DNA from: Bacteroidota bacterium
Lineage (GTDB): Bacteria; Bacteroidota; Bacteroidia; Chitinophagales; Chitinophagaceae
Direction of reading: 5' to 3'
Length of the DNA stretch: 64,000 nt
Assembly: GCA_030706635.1 (NCBI GenBank)
Contig: JAUZOD010000018.1
Span: forward strand, 1-64,000
The notes under the pieces were generated by a model that did not search any database, had not been told where the DNA came from, and worked only from the letters and a program-made list of their open reading frames with translations. A program made the position numbers and the translations under genes. Shown piece after piece: positions 51,201 to 60,400 of the stretch (positions within the stretch are counted from its first letter, which is position 1; each line of letters begins with the position of its first letter).

Positions 51201-51600
51201 CCCTGCCTTTAACAACGATTCCGGAATACGATTCATCGGCATTTCTTATCGCCACCAGCTTATCGGGCATGAGCTTAAAGATCAAGCCGGTGTTTGCGAG
51301 CAATTCCGGAAGAAGGTCTTCCACAAGAATATTGTTTGCTTTCAGGGTGACTTTCATTTTATCGGAAAGCACCTGGTTGCTGAATACAAAATGGTACCCG
51401 CTTTTCTGTTCCACGGTTTTCAGTGCCCTGGATAAGGCTGTGTGATTGAAATCCACACTGATCCTTTCCTGCGAATACGTTTTACCGGAAACCTGTAAAG
51501 CAGCTATTAAAATAAAAGCAGCCGTCAGATTCATAAACAAAAGTTTTTTCAGCCAGCTTTCCCTTGCCGTCGGGCTGATCAATAGTGCACAATTTTTCAT
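48238..51600 (-). CDS. SusC/RagA family TonB-dependent receptor with STN domain
   Basis: STN ([25 protein letters not shown]), CarboxypepD_reg, plug [50 protein letters not shown]. Confidence 0.96.
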   Translation of the reverse strand: [1120 protein letters not shown]

Positions 51601-51635
51601 ACCTTGCCTTTGATTTTTATTGTTAGAAATAAGTG

Positions 51636-51655
51636 CAGGCAATTGCCATTGCCTG
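51636..51655. promoter_or_regulatory. Perfect 8-bp stem hairpin upstream of susC
   Basis: CAGGCAAT-TGCC-ATTGCCTG. Confidence 0.5.
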
Positions 51656-51669
51656 TTACGGTTTTTAAC

Positions 51670-51698
51670 GGGGGAAACGGCCGCAATCCGTTTCTCCC
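51670..51698. promoter_or_regulatory. 11-bp stem hairpin immediately after the fecR stop
   Basis: GGGGGAAACGG-CCGCAAT-CCGTTTCTCCC (one G.T pair). Confidence 0.5.
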
Positions 51699-51701
51699 TT
51701 T

Positions 51702-52793
51702 TTATTTTGAGATCATAATTTCCTTTCCATGTATTGAATAATTAAAGTGATAGGAATATTGCAGTGCCTTCAGGGCTTCTTCTATATTTTCCTTTTCAAA
51801 CATGGCCGTAAAAGTATACCGGGCCACGTCCGCATCTTTAAAGCCGATCTTCACGTCATACCATCTTTCCAGTTTATCTTTCATTTCGGAAAAACTTTCA
51901 TTGATGATCTCTAACCGGTTCCGGGACCAGGCTGTTTCTATGACAATGCTATCGGTAGGGCTATAAGAAAGTGGCAGTACGGCTATGGCCTTATGATAAG
52001 GAACTGGGGCATTCGCGTTAGCCAAAATAGAATCTGCGCCGTTGTCAATAACCGCCTTCTGATTGGGCCTTAATATGGTTTTGTGTGAATTATTTTCCAG
52101 GCTGATCAGCACTTTCCCTTTGATCAGAGATGTTTCGCTGAACTTATCTCCGGGATATGATCTCACATTAAACACAGTACCCAGCACTTTGACGGCGTAT
52201 TTATTCACCTGCACGATAAAAGGCAGGGATGAATGATAAGCAACATCAAACAGGGCCTCTCCGCTCAAATAGACGTTCCGGTTACTCCGGCCGAAATCTT
52301 GATCAATAACAAGAGTTGTAAATGAGTTCAGGTGAAGTTTACTGCTGTCGGGAAGAATGATGGTTTTCTTCTCCCCCTTTGCCGTGCTATAGGTAATTGT
52401 GTTTGGATTCCGGCTGTTGATCGCCACAGCGGTTTCCGGTTTTTTCAGAGGAACGGCTGTATCAGTAAAGACCCGCAGGAAAAAGATGGCGCCGAACACC
52501 GCGGCCACCGAAACGATGGCTACAATCATCTTTTTTACCAGGTGCTTGTCATGCAGGGTGGCGGGTGTTTGCGGGTGGTTTTTTCCGGTTTTTCCTTTCG
52601 GTCCGTATTCCTGCTGCAACATGGCATGAAGTCCGAAGAGGATCTTTTTAGCCTCGTCAATTTTTCCTGCTTCAGCCGGATGGGTATTAATGTATTCTTC
52701 CCAATACTCCATGTCGTCTTCGTTTTTCTGGAAACAGTAGTTTCTGAACGAATCATCGATAACGAGTTCTTCGACCTGTAGCACGTTCCGCAT
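51702..52793 (-). CDS. FecR family anti-sigma factor
   Basis: TM MIVAIVSVAAVFGAIFFL; YLSGEALFDVAYHSSLPFIVQVNKYAVKVLGTVFNVRSY. Confidence 0.93.
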   Translation of the reverse strand: MRNVLQVEELVIDDSFRNYCFQKNEDDMEYWEEYINTHPAEAGKIDEAKKILFGLHAMLQQEYGPKGKTGKNHPQTPATLHDKHLVKKMIVAIVSVAAVFGAIFFLRVFTDTAVPLKKPETAVAINSRNPNTITYSTAKGEKKTIILPDSSKLHLNSFTTLVIDQDFGRSNRNVYLSGEALFDVAYHSSLPFIVQVNKYAVKVLGTVFNVRSYPGDKFSETSLIKGKVLISLENNSHKTILRPNQKAVIDNGADSILANANAPVPYHKAIAVLPLSYSPTDSIVIETAWSRNRLEIINESFSEMKDKLERWYDVKIGFKDADVARYTFTAMFEKENIEEALKALQYSYHFNYSIHGKEIMISK

Positions 52794-52855
52794 AATCGGT
52801 ATTTGTTCCTATAGACGGGACCGCCCGGAAGATTTACCAACCTTTTGGAGAAATT

Positions 52856-53440
52856 TCAGAAGATAGTTTCGGCAGTCACCAGAGGCAAGAGGAGGAGCAA
52901 GGTGGCAAACCGGATTCCGGTCGGGTCCCGGTTGAGTTCGGAACGGAGCAATTTGATGCCCTCAAACAGATTATTATAGACAGTTCTTTTGCTCAGGCCT
53001 GTTTTGCGGGCAATCTGGTCTGTGGTGAGCCCTTCGTAGAATTTAAGGTAGATGACTTTCCGGCAGCGGTTAGGAAGCTTTTTATAGGCGCTTTTTATCC
53101 GGGTAATCAGCCTGGCGTCTGTCTGCACCTGCTCAAGGGCATCCTGTAAGGAAGGTTCCGCGTATTCCTCGGACATCACGCCGTTGTCAACGACCGGGTT
53201 TTTCGCTATGCTCCGGTAATGGTCGATCAATTTTCTTCTAAATGCGGTAGATAAATAAGCTTTCGGATTATGGATGGTGCGGAAATCTATATTTTTTTCC
53301 AGGAGATCCAGGAAGAATTGGCTGATGATATCGTTGATTTCTTCCTTCCGGCAACCTGACTTCAGGCCGATATTGATGAAATGGACATGGAACGATTCAT
53401 ACCAGTATTGAATCTGTTTCGAGGAGCTGTAACCGTCCAT
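52856..53440 (-). CDS. RNA polymerase ECF sigma factor
   Basis: AYKKLPNRCRKVIYLKFYEGLTTDQIARKTGLSKRTVYNNLFEGIKLLR. Confidence 0.92.
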   Translation of the reverse strand: MDGYSSSKQIQYWYESFHVHFINIGLKSGCRKEEINDIISQFFLDLLEKNIDFRTIHNPKAYLSTAFRRKLIDHYRSIAKNPVVDNGVMSEEYAEPSLQDALEQVQTDARLITRIKSAYKKLPNRCRKVIYLKFYEGLTTDQIARKTGLSKRTVYNNLFEGIKLLRSELNRDPTGIRFATLLLLLPLVTAETIF

Positions 53441-53693
53441 ATTGAAATAGCCGCATTTAGGGATTTATGATATCAGGGTATTCGCCCTCCTTTCACTTTT
53501 TGTATCAAAACACCGGGCAAACACAGGGCGTTTATAAACTAAAAATAGAGAATAATTCCAATTTGTCGCTATTTAATTGGCGGGTCACCTGAAAGAAGCT
53601 AGATCAAAAAAGGAAAAGCAGTGCGCATTGAGGGCGAAACTGCTTATGAAAAATTTCTGATCAGCAAGTGAATTACAAGAGGGATTTACCTAA

Positions 53694-53991
53694 ATGTCAG
53701 GATACGAACTACCGCTCAACAGGATAGCGTCAACCGGAGTGCTTTGAAGAATCGCCGGTTAGTCCTCAGGGGCTTGTTCTGGTATACACAGGTCTCACCT
53801 GTATTACCGGCAGCTGGTGGAACGTAATTCTCCTGCCATTGCTTTTTTTTATCATACAGCAATACGTGATCAGGCGGGAAGAACACTATCTGACGCGTCA
53901 GTTTGGCGATGTCTATACTGAATATAAAATGCATACGCAGATGGCTATAAGAATTTTAAATTTTGAGCAGTTAAACATTTCGCCGGTTTAA
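53694..53991 (+). pseudogene. Degraded isoprenylcysteine carboxyl methyltransferase (ICMT)-family remnant
   Basis: MSGYELPLNRIASTGV / frameshift near 53740 / FEESPVSPQGLVLVYTGLTCITGSWWNVILLPLLFFIIQQYVIRREEHYLTRQFGDVYTEYKMHTQMAIRI...*. Confidence 0.65.
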
Positions 53992-53998
53992 AGCATTT

Positions 53999-54022
53999 GC
54001 CCGGCACCCCGGGCTTTTTTTT
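53999..54022 (+). terminator. Rho-independent terminator
   Basis: GCCCGG-CACC-CCGGGC-TTTTTTTT, starting 8 nt after the ICMT remnant stop. Confidence 0.85.
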
Positions 54023-54169
54023 ACTTTTTCTGTTATCGAATAATCTCAGAGCACAACCGCCTGCAGGCAACTGGACGGAAATATTCTCAAAACAATTCCT
54101 TACGGAAGGGGGAATCAAATCTTACGGCCGTAACGTGTTGGAAACCGGCTTGGCGACCATCGGTGTGGA

Positions 54170-55195
54170 TTATGTCCTGATTTCCCTGCGCATGAAAAGA
54201 TAGTAGGTCAGGGCAAAGCAAACCATGGTTGCCGCCAGCAGACCTGTGACCTGCGGCCATACAATCATGAGGCTTTCTTTGAACGGCAAAGGAGACGGGA
54301 CGGCACCAGCCATTTGTTCCATAGTTAACGGGCCGAGGCTTCTTACAGATGGCATCAGCATGGTGGTTGCGGCATCTGTATATAACTGGCCCGGGGCAAG
54401 CCTGCGCAGAGACTGAAAAAGATCATTATACCATGCCAGGTCTCCAGGCTGAAGATAATCCGGCGAGGGAAGCATGGCGCTGATCACCAGATTTACAATG
54501 ATCCGGTAGAATACCGTAAAAAACAGCCATATCCCGATGGCTGTGAGCGCAGAAGTGGCCGAATTCCTGAACCTGACCGATAATAAAATGGAAAGGCTTA
54601 GCCAGAAGCTGACATACAAAATGCTCAGCACAATAAATCCAGTTATGCGGAACAGTTCCACCGGCTCCGGCAGAATGCCCGTAAGGATCATTCCCCCTCC
54701 CAACATCAATAAGGCCAGACAGAGAAATAAGACGCTTACCAGCGTGAGCGCACCACAAAACTTTGCCAGTAACAGGTTGTCGCGGTAAACAGGTTGCGCC
54801 ATCAGGCGGATCAATGTGCCATTGTTCTGTTCTGCATTCACCGCATCAAAACCAAGGGCAATACCAAGCAACGGTCCCAGAAAACCGATAAAAATATGGA
54901 AGGTCGGCATCGTTCCGTCCGACGTAGTAAGTAATTTCAGGTATATAAAAATCCGGTCCGGATCTTTTATGTTAGCTACCGCCTTACTGATATTGCTCAG
55001 AGACACATATAATGAACTCAGGAAAGTAAGCACAATCAGTATCAGCATAACAATAAAGCGCCAGCTGCGGATATGATCTCCGGTTTCTTTGCGCACCATC
55101 ACCCAAAACGGCGATTCAGTCTTCTGCTGTATCCGTCTGCTATGCGTTATTCCGTTTGAAAAAAAATCTTTGAAATAAGCCAGTGGACTTTCCAT
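54170..55195 (-). CDS. ABC-2 type transporter permease
   Basis: Six-TM hydrophobic profile; GFDAVNAEQNNGTLIRLMAQPVYRDNLLLAKF. Start MESPLAYFKDFF overlaps the upstream ATPase gene. Confidence 0.9.
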   Translation of the reverse strand: MESPLAYFKDFFSNGITHSRRIQQKTESPFWVMVRKETGDHIRSWRFIVMLILIVLTFLSSLYVSLSNISKAVANIKDPDRIFIYLKLLTTSDGTMPTFHIFIGFLGPLLGIALGFDAVNAEQNNGTLIRLMAQPVYRDNLLLAKFCGALTLVSVLFLCLALLMLGGGMILTGILPEPVELFRITGFIVLSILYVSFWLSLSILLSVRFRNSATSALTAIGIWLFFTVFYRIIVNLVISAMLPSPDYLQPGDLAWYNDLFQSLRRLAPGQLYTDAATTMLMPSVRSLGPLTMEQMAGAVPSPLPFKESLMIVWPQVTGLLAATMVCFALTYYLFMRREIRT

Positions 55196-56156
55196 GGGAA
55201 ATATGCTTCTTTTGATTGTTCTCAAAATAACGGTGATAAATCTCATCCAGCCCGAATTCCTTTTTGTGCACACCCGTTATATTTAGTCCTTTTTGTACGA
55301 AAAAGCGTACGATATCCGGCGTGACATCTTCCCGGCACGACAGCTCAACGGTATTTTCTCCGACGGCGATATTTCTGATCCCGTCCAGCTTTCTAAGTTC
55401 TTCGGCATGCTCCTCGAAGGCCGAGAGGGGATCCCTGATCGTAATCTGCACGACATACGATTCTTCTCCGAATAAATTACGGGAAAGCGTGCCGATATCT
55501 CCTTCCACCAGCAGTCTGCCATCGACAAAAATGCCTACGCGGTCGCAAACCTGCTGCACCTGGTGGAGGTGATGAGACGATAATAGCACCGTAAGTCCCT
55601 GCTGGCGGCTGAGCCGGCGGATAAGAGAGAGAAATTCTTTTACGCCACTGGGATCAATACCGAGTGTGGGTTCATCAAGGATAATGACTTCCGGCTCCCT
55701 GATCAGTACATCGGCAAAGCCCAGACGCTGTTTCATACCACGGGAGCAGGCTGAAGTTTTTTTATGCATCTCTTCGGAAAGACCTACTATTTCCATCGTT
55801 TTCCGAGCCCGCGATTCTATTTCGTGCTCGGCGATTCCGTTGAGCCTTCCTATATACATCAGGTTTTCAAGCGCCGTCATATCATCATAAAAACCCACGC
55901 TGTCCGGCATATACCCTACTTTCCGCTTCACGGCAATGGGGTCGCTGCTGGCGTTGACGCCGCACACCCGGGCAATGCCGGCAGCAGGTTCTGACAGCCC
56001 CAGTATCATCAAGATCGCAGTGGTTTTGCCTGCTCCGTTAGGACCCAGTAAACCGAATATTTCTCCCCTGCCAATCTTCAGACAGAGATTGTCGACGGCC
56101 TTCACAGAACCATAGTTTTTCGTCAATCCGTCCAGTTCAATGATGGGGCTTTCCAT
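55140..56156 (-). CDS. ABC transporter ATP-binding protein
   Basis: GLLGPNGAGKTTAILMI; CSRGMKQRLGFADVLI; EVIILDEPTLGIDPSG. Confidence 0.95.
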   Translation of the reverse strand: MESPIIELDGLTKNYGSVKAVDNLCLKIGRGEIFGLLGPNGAGKTTAILMILGLSEPAAGIARVCGVNASSDPIAVKRKVGYMPDSVGFYDDMTALENLMYIGRLNGIAEHEIESRARKTMEIVGLSEEMHKKTSACSRGMKQRLGFADVLIREPEVIILDEPTLGIDPSGVKEFLSLIRRLSRQQGLTVLLSSHHLHQVQQVCDRVGIFVDGRLLVEGDIGTLSRNLFGEESYVVQITIRDPLSAFEEHAEELRKLDGIRNIAVGENTVELSCREDVTPDIVRFFVQKGLNITGVHKKEFGLDEIYHRYFENNQKKHISHGKSTGLFQRFFFKRNNA

Positions 56157-56162
56157 GATCAA

Positions 56163-57026
56163 TTATCTTCTTCCATATTTACGAATCAGGTAATATACTA
56201 TTCCCAGGGAAAGCAGAATGACCAATATGCCTATCCATCCTGAAAGCAGGGATGTTTTTACCGTCATGCGGAATAGTGCGCTGGCCGTCGTGTAGCTGTC
56301 CCTGGCAGTAAAGGTTGTGACATAATCTCCTGCAATGGTTTTGTCGGGAACGCTGATCGTTGCATTAACATCCAGCGTCTGTCCCGGATCAAGCCTTTCG
56401 ATTTTTGACGGTTCAAATGTTACACTCCATTGCGCAGGAGACTGCGCCGAAAGGTCCAGCCCGTCCAGCGGAAGGGTACCCGAATTTTTTAGCGTCAACC
56501 GGACTTGTTTGCTGTTGCCCTCGGTAACTTCATCGCTCAGTCGTCCCGAAGGGGTCGTGAGCTCGAGGCTGTAGTTGCCCTTCACCACGGCCTCCAGCTC
56601 AAGGCGGAGCGAGTCTACACCGCTGACCGCGCTGACTGGTATACTGTATTTACCCGGTTTCGTTGCGGGAGGGGCTGTAATCTCAATAGTGATCATCTGG
56701 GTTTTACCGGAATCCAGCCTCAGCGCAGCCACCTGGCTGCCGTCTGTGCGAAACAGGGTAACCCAGCCGTCCGGAGCCTGCGCCTGCAATTCGTATATCT
56801 GCGCATGACCGCTTCCGTTATACAGAGACGTATTATACCGGAAGGGATCTTTCACCGCAGCCTCGATATTCATCAGTCGCGCTGTAAAAACAGATTTTCG
56901 TTTACCATTGCCCGGCTGGGCCCGGGGTGATAAGGTAAAAACAATAACAAAAACAAAGAGGGAAAACAGGGAAAAAATACAGGTTCGCAGGTCGTTCGGG
57001 CGGGGATAGCAAAACTGTGCTGACAT
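56163..57026 (-). CDS. Secreted NEW3-domain (alpha-galactosidase-associated) membrane-anchored protein
   Basis: N-terminal hydrophobic segment; Ig-like LTLKNSGTLPLDGLDLSAQSPAQWSVTFEPSKIERLDPGQTLDVNATISVPDKTIAGDY; C-terminal TM. Confidence 0.85.
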   Translation of the reverse strand: MSAQFCYPRPNDLRTCIFSLFSLFVFVIVFTLSPRAQPGNGKRKSVFTARLMNIEAAVKDPFRYNTSLYNGSGHAQIYELQAQAPDGWVTLFRTDGSQVAALRLDSGKTQMITIEITAPPATKPGKYSIPVSAVSGVDSLRLELEAVVKGNYSLELTTPSGRLSDEVTEGNSKQVRLTLKNSGTLPLDGLDLSAQSPAQWSVTFEPSKIERLDPGQTLDVNATISVPDKTIAGDYVTTFTARDSYTTASALFRMTVKTSLLSGWIGILVILLSLGIVYYLIRKYGRR

Positions 57027-57150
57027 AGTATAAACAAATATTAATTATTCATTGATAAAATATTGGCTACTCAAATTAGACCAGCGAAAATAACAAGACA
57101 TAAAAAAAAGTCTTGTTAATAAAATCTAAAAATTCAACAGCAACCTGCGA

Positions 57151-57426
57151 TTAAATGCATTTAAGCAATGCTATTTCTGCATCATCTTTCACCTCAAGGT
57201 TTACTTCAGCGCCCTTTTGCCAGAAGAGATTTTTCTGCGACCAGAAAAAAATATTTGTCGTCTGCCACTGCGATTCAAATCATTCAGCACACTTCGCAGT
57301 TTGCGATACCGGATAACTAGGGAGGTTTAGCCAATGAACCAATTTACCTTCAGATGTACGGAATACGTCAGCGTGCATCAGCGCAAATGGCACTGCCGGC
57401 GCCGTTAGAACTTGTCTAAGGCTGCG
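57151..57426 (-). pseudogene. Degraded ORF, 91 codons with one internal in-frame TGA
   Basis: RSLRQVLTAPAVPFALMHADVFRTSEGKLVHWLNLPSYPVSQTAKCAE*FESQWQTTNIFFWSQKNLFWQKGAEVNLEVKDDAEIALLKCI*. Confidence 0.45.
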
Positions 57427-57445
57427 CTATAAACGATGGCTTCCG

Positions 57446-60400
57446 TCACCGGAACGCGACGTCCAGGCGTTGTCCGGCCCTGAGGATTTGTTCCTGAGAG
57501 AGTGAGATAATTATTTTTCCATTGGTCAGGGTCTGCTTCGCCGGAACAGGCTGCCCGTCAAGCTTAACTTCAACAGCGGATATAGCAGACATGCCCGTCG
57601 GGGAAAAATCCATTTTATTCAGGCGCAATTGTCCCCACTTCAGCTCTATGATCTCCCGCTGGAGATTGTTTTTCACAGACTGGCTGATGCTTCCCCAGCC
57701 TTCAGCCGCTGAAAAAAAACATTTGAACTGACCGGGAGAAAGCCGGGGCGAAAAACCCATTTTGCCTGCCGGTCCATCGTATTCGAAACCACTCAGCGAA
57801 AGCAGGATATTCCAGGATTGCATGGAGCGGGCATAATGATCCGAGCCCTCAATCTCATTCCAGGGATTACGTTTTATTCCATCATAACGATCGTTCACCG
57901 CGCGAACCATAGTAAGTCCTTCCCTCAGCAAACCTTCGTTAATCATATCACATGCTGCCTCGTATTCGAGACCGCACCAGACATCTGATTTATCCCATGT
58001 GTTTTCAAATGACTTTTCGAAACCAAAGTCAGGCATTTTACCCGGAGTTTCAAAATTCACTGGTTTCCCGAAAGGCCAGCTTCCGTTGATCATCGCGCCT
58101 TCGCCAGGTGCTGCCAGTGTCCTGTTAAGCGGCTTGCCAAAATCATATACGGTTGAAATATCGGGTGTCCAGTTGTAAAGAAAAATGTGCTCTGCCGCCG
58201 TTCTGCATTTTTCCGCGGGAAGAATATATCCTAACCCGAGTTGATTGGCCCAGTTCTGTCCAAAGAGCTGCTGCGCATCACAGGATGAGCTGGCAAAATA
58301 ATTGGGTTTTCCTTTGTCAAAGGCTTCCGTAAACCCTTTTGCATTTTGTTCCAGGTCTGCCGGTGAGGCAAATCCGCTGTTCGTTTCGGTACCGCTGAAG
58401 CCATTTGGATAGAGATGAACAAAGTATTCTCCGTTCCACATATTGGTGCTCATAAAAGTTTGTCCCTTTTCAAAAATAGCACGATACCGGTCCGCGAGCT
58501 TCTCCTCCCCTTCGATCCGCGCCATTTCTTCTGCGGCACGCAATGCTGCCAGATACAGGCTGTTGTTGTAAGGATTGGGACCATACCACATAGGATCCCA
58601 GAATGTTTGAAGATCTTCGAGTACGCCATTTGGCTCGAGGCCGATCCCGCCACCGTCCCTGAACAACAGATAGCCGATGACGCGTTTTGCCTTATCCCAA
58701 ACGGAATCAAGAAAATGACGGTCCGGCGACATCAAATGTTCACGGTATAGTTTCAGCACGTATCCACACTGAGCATCCGACGCGTAAGCATTTTCTGCAT
58801 CGGGAGATGCTCCGTCGTGGCCCCGGAAATTGATGCGGCCTGAAGAGCTGAACCCTACGCTGTCGTTTAAATCCTGCATTAACCGTTCAGATCGTTCCAG
58901 TTCCGGAAAGAGCTTTGAAATGGGCACCACAAAATTGTACACGTGTCCCGTTGATCCGGGACAAAAACCAATTCCTTCATAACCGTACATTCTGCCATTT
59001 TCCCAGACTTCGATGTTGCCGCAGGCCAGCGTGGAGAGCGGCATCGTGATCCGGTTGGCCAGCCAGTAAGGGAGGGTATTGTCAAAATAAGTATCGTGAA
59101 ACAATTTTGTATCGCGGTAGAGCTCGTCAAAGTGCGCCGCTATATAGCTGGCTACTTCAAAGGCGTTATTGTACCAGTTATTATATAGATGACCCGCAAA
59201 TCCCGTACGGCCAAAATTGCTTTCATAAAAATCAGGAAAATACCAGGTGACCAGAAAAGTGATTGTCTTCGTTTCTCCGGGAGCCAGCATTAAGTTGGAA
59301 CCGATTTCACCTCCCCAGGTTTTCATGGAAGCCATACGGCGTTCTCCGGAACGCTTCATTTTTCCCTCCTTCAGGTTATTGAAACACGCTTCTGCCGAAC
59401 GACAATCTGCCGATGCATATGCCTTGTCATCCAGAACACTCAGGCACAGGTCGCCATATTGAGGGCTGCCGTTCCCTCTGGGGACGAGTTTGCCCGTGCT
59501 TACCGCAGGATTGTTATTTGCTGCTTCGTCCGTTCCGAGCAGAATACCGGTAAGTCCGGGCCCATGCATTAATTTATTTTGATCATGGTCGTCTATCTGC
59601 GAGAAACGGTCATTCTGCAGACAACCCGCAATGGTTACCTCAACCGTTTTATTGCTGCTGTTGGTTATCGTAAACCTTTGTATGGTTACCGGATTGGCCG
59701 AACTGCGAAGGCTTAATGGAACAAAAGGCGAAAAAACTTCGGCGCTGATATGAACAGGCGGTTCTGCCCCCGACTTGCGGTAATCCAGGGTGGCTATGGG
59801 ATATTCCCCGATAAACCCGAGACTGTCAAAATCCTTCCGGTCAAGTCGCCAGCATTGAGCAGCCTTTCCTTTTTCTTTAATGCGCACGGCAAATCCATTT
59901 TCTATTTTGGGGACTGATGGCTGGGGATTCAGGTATTGGTCACCGGTAGAGAACCCGAGGCCGGCATTTGGCGGTTGAATCTGATTAAATATCGACTCTG
60001 TCGGGCAGAGTATCCCATCTCCGGTTATTTCAATCTGTCCTGCACCAATGCCTCCGCAGGGCATGGCAATATGGTTAAGTTCATTTCCCTGATAAATTTT
60101 CCGGCGACCTTTTTCAAAAAGGGAGGCTGTCCATACCTTATCCAATTTTTTATCCCGTGGAATAAAAGGTCTTCTTTCCGTTACAGTGATTATTTGTTTG
60201 CTCCGCCGCTCTTCAAACACATATGTGAAGAGCCAGGATGTGTTTTCTGCCGGCGGTATTGGCCAGCAATATTCAAATGGCCTGTCTTTGGCAAATGACA
60301 CCGGCAGGTTTTGTGTGAACACAATGGTTTTTGAAACCGGATCGCTCACTGTAATTCGAAGCGTGCCGGCAAAGTCGAATACGCCTGCCTTAGACTTCAG

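Noticed and set aside
53997-54203. 68-aa ORF MPGTPGFFLLFLLSNNLRAQ...
   Set aside because: Starts at a TTG inside the rho-independent terminator and overlaps the 3' end of the opposite ABC permease gene; kept only as possible junction debris
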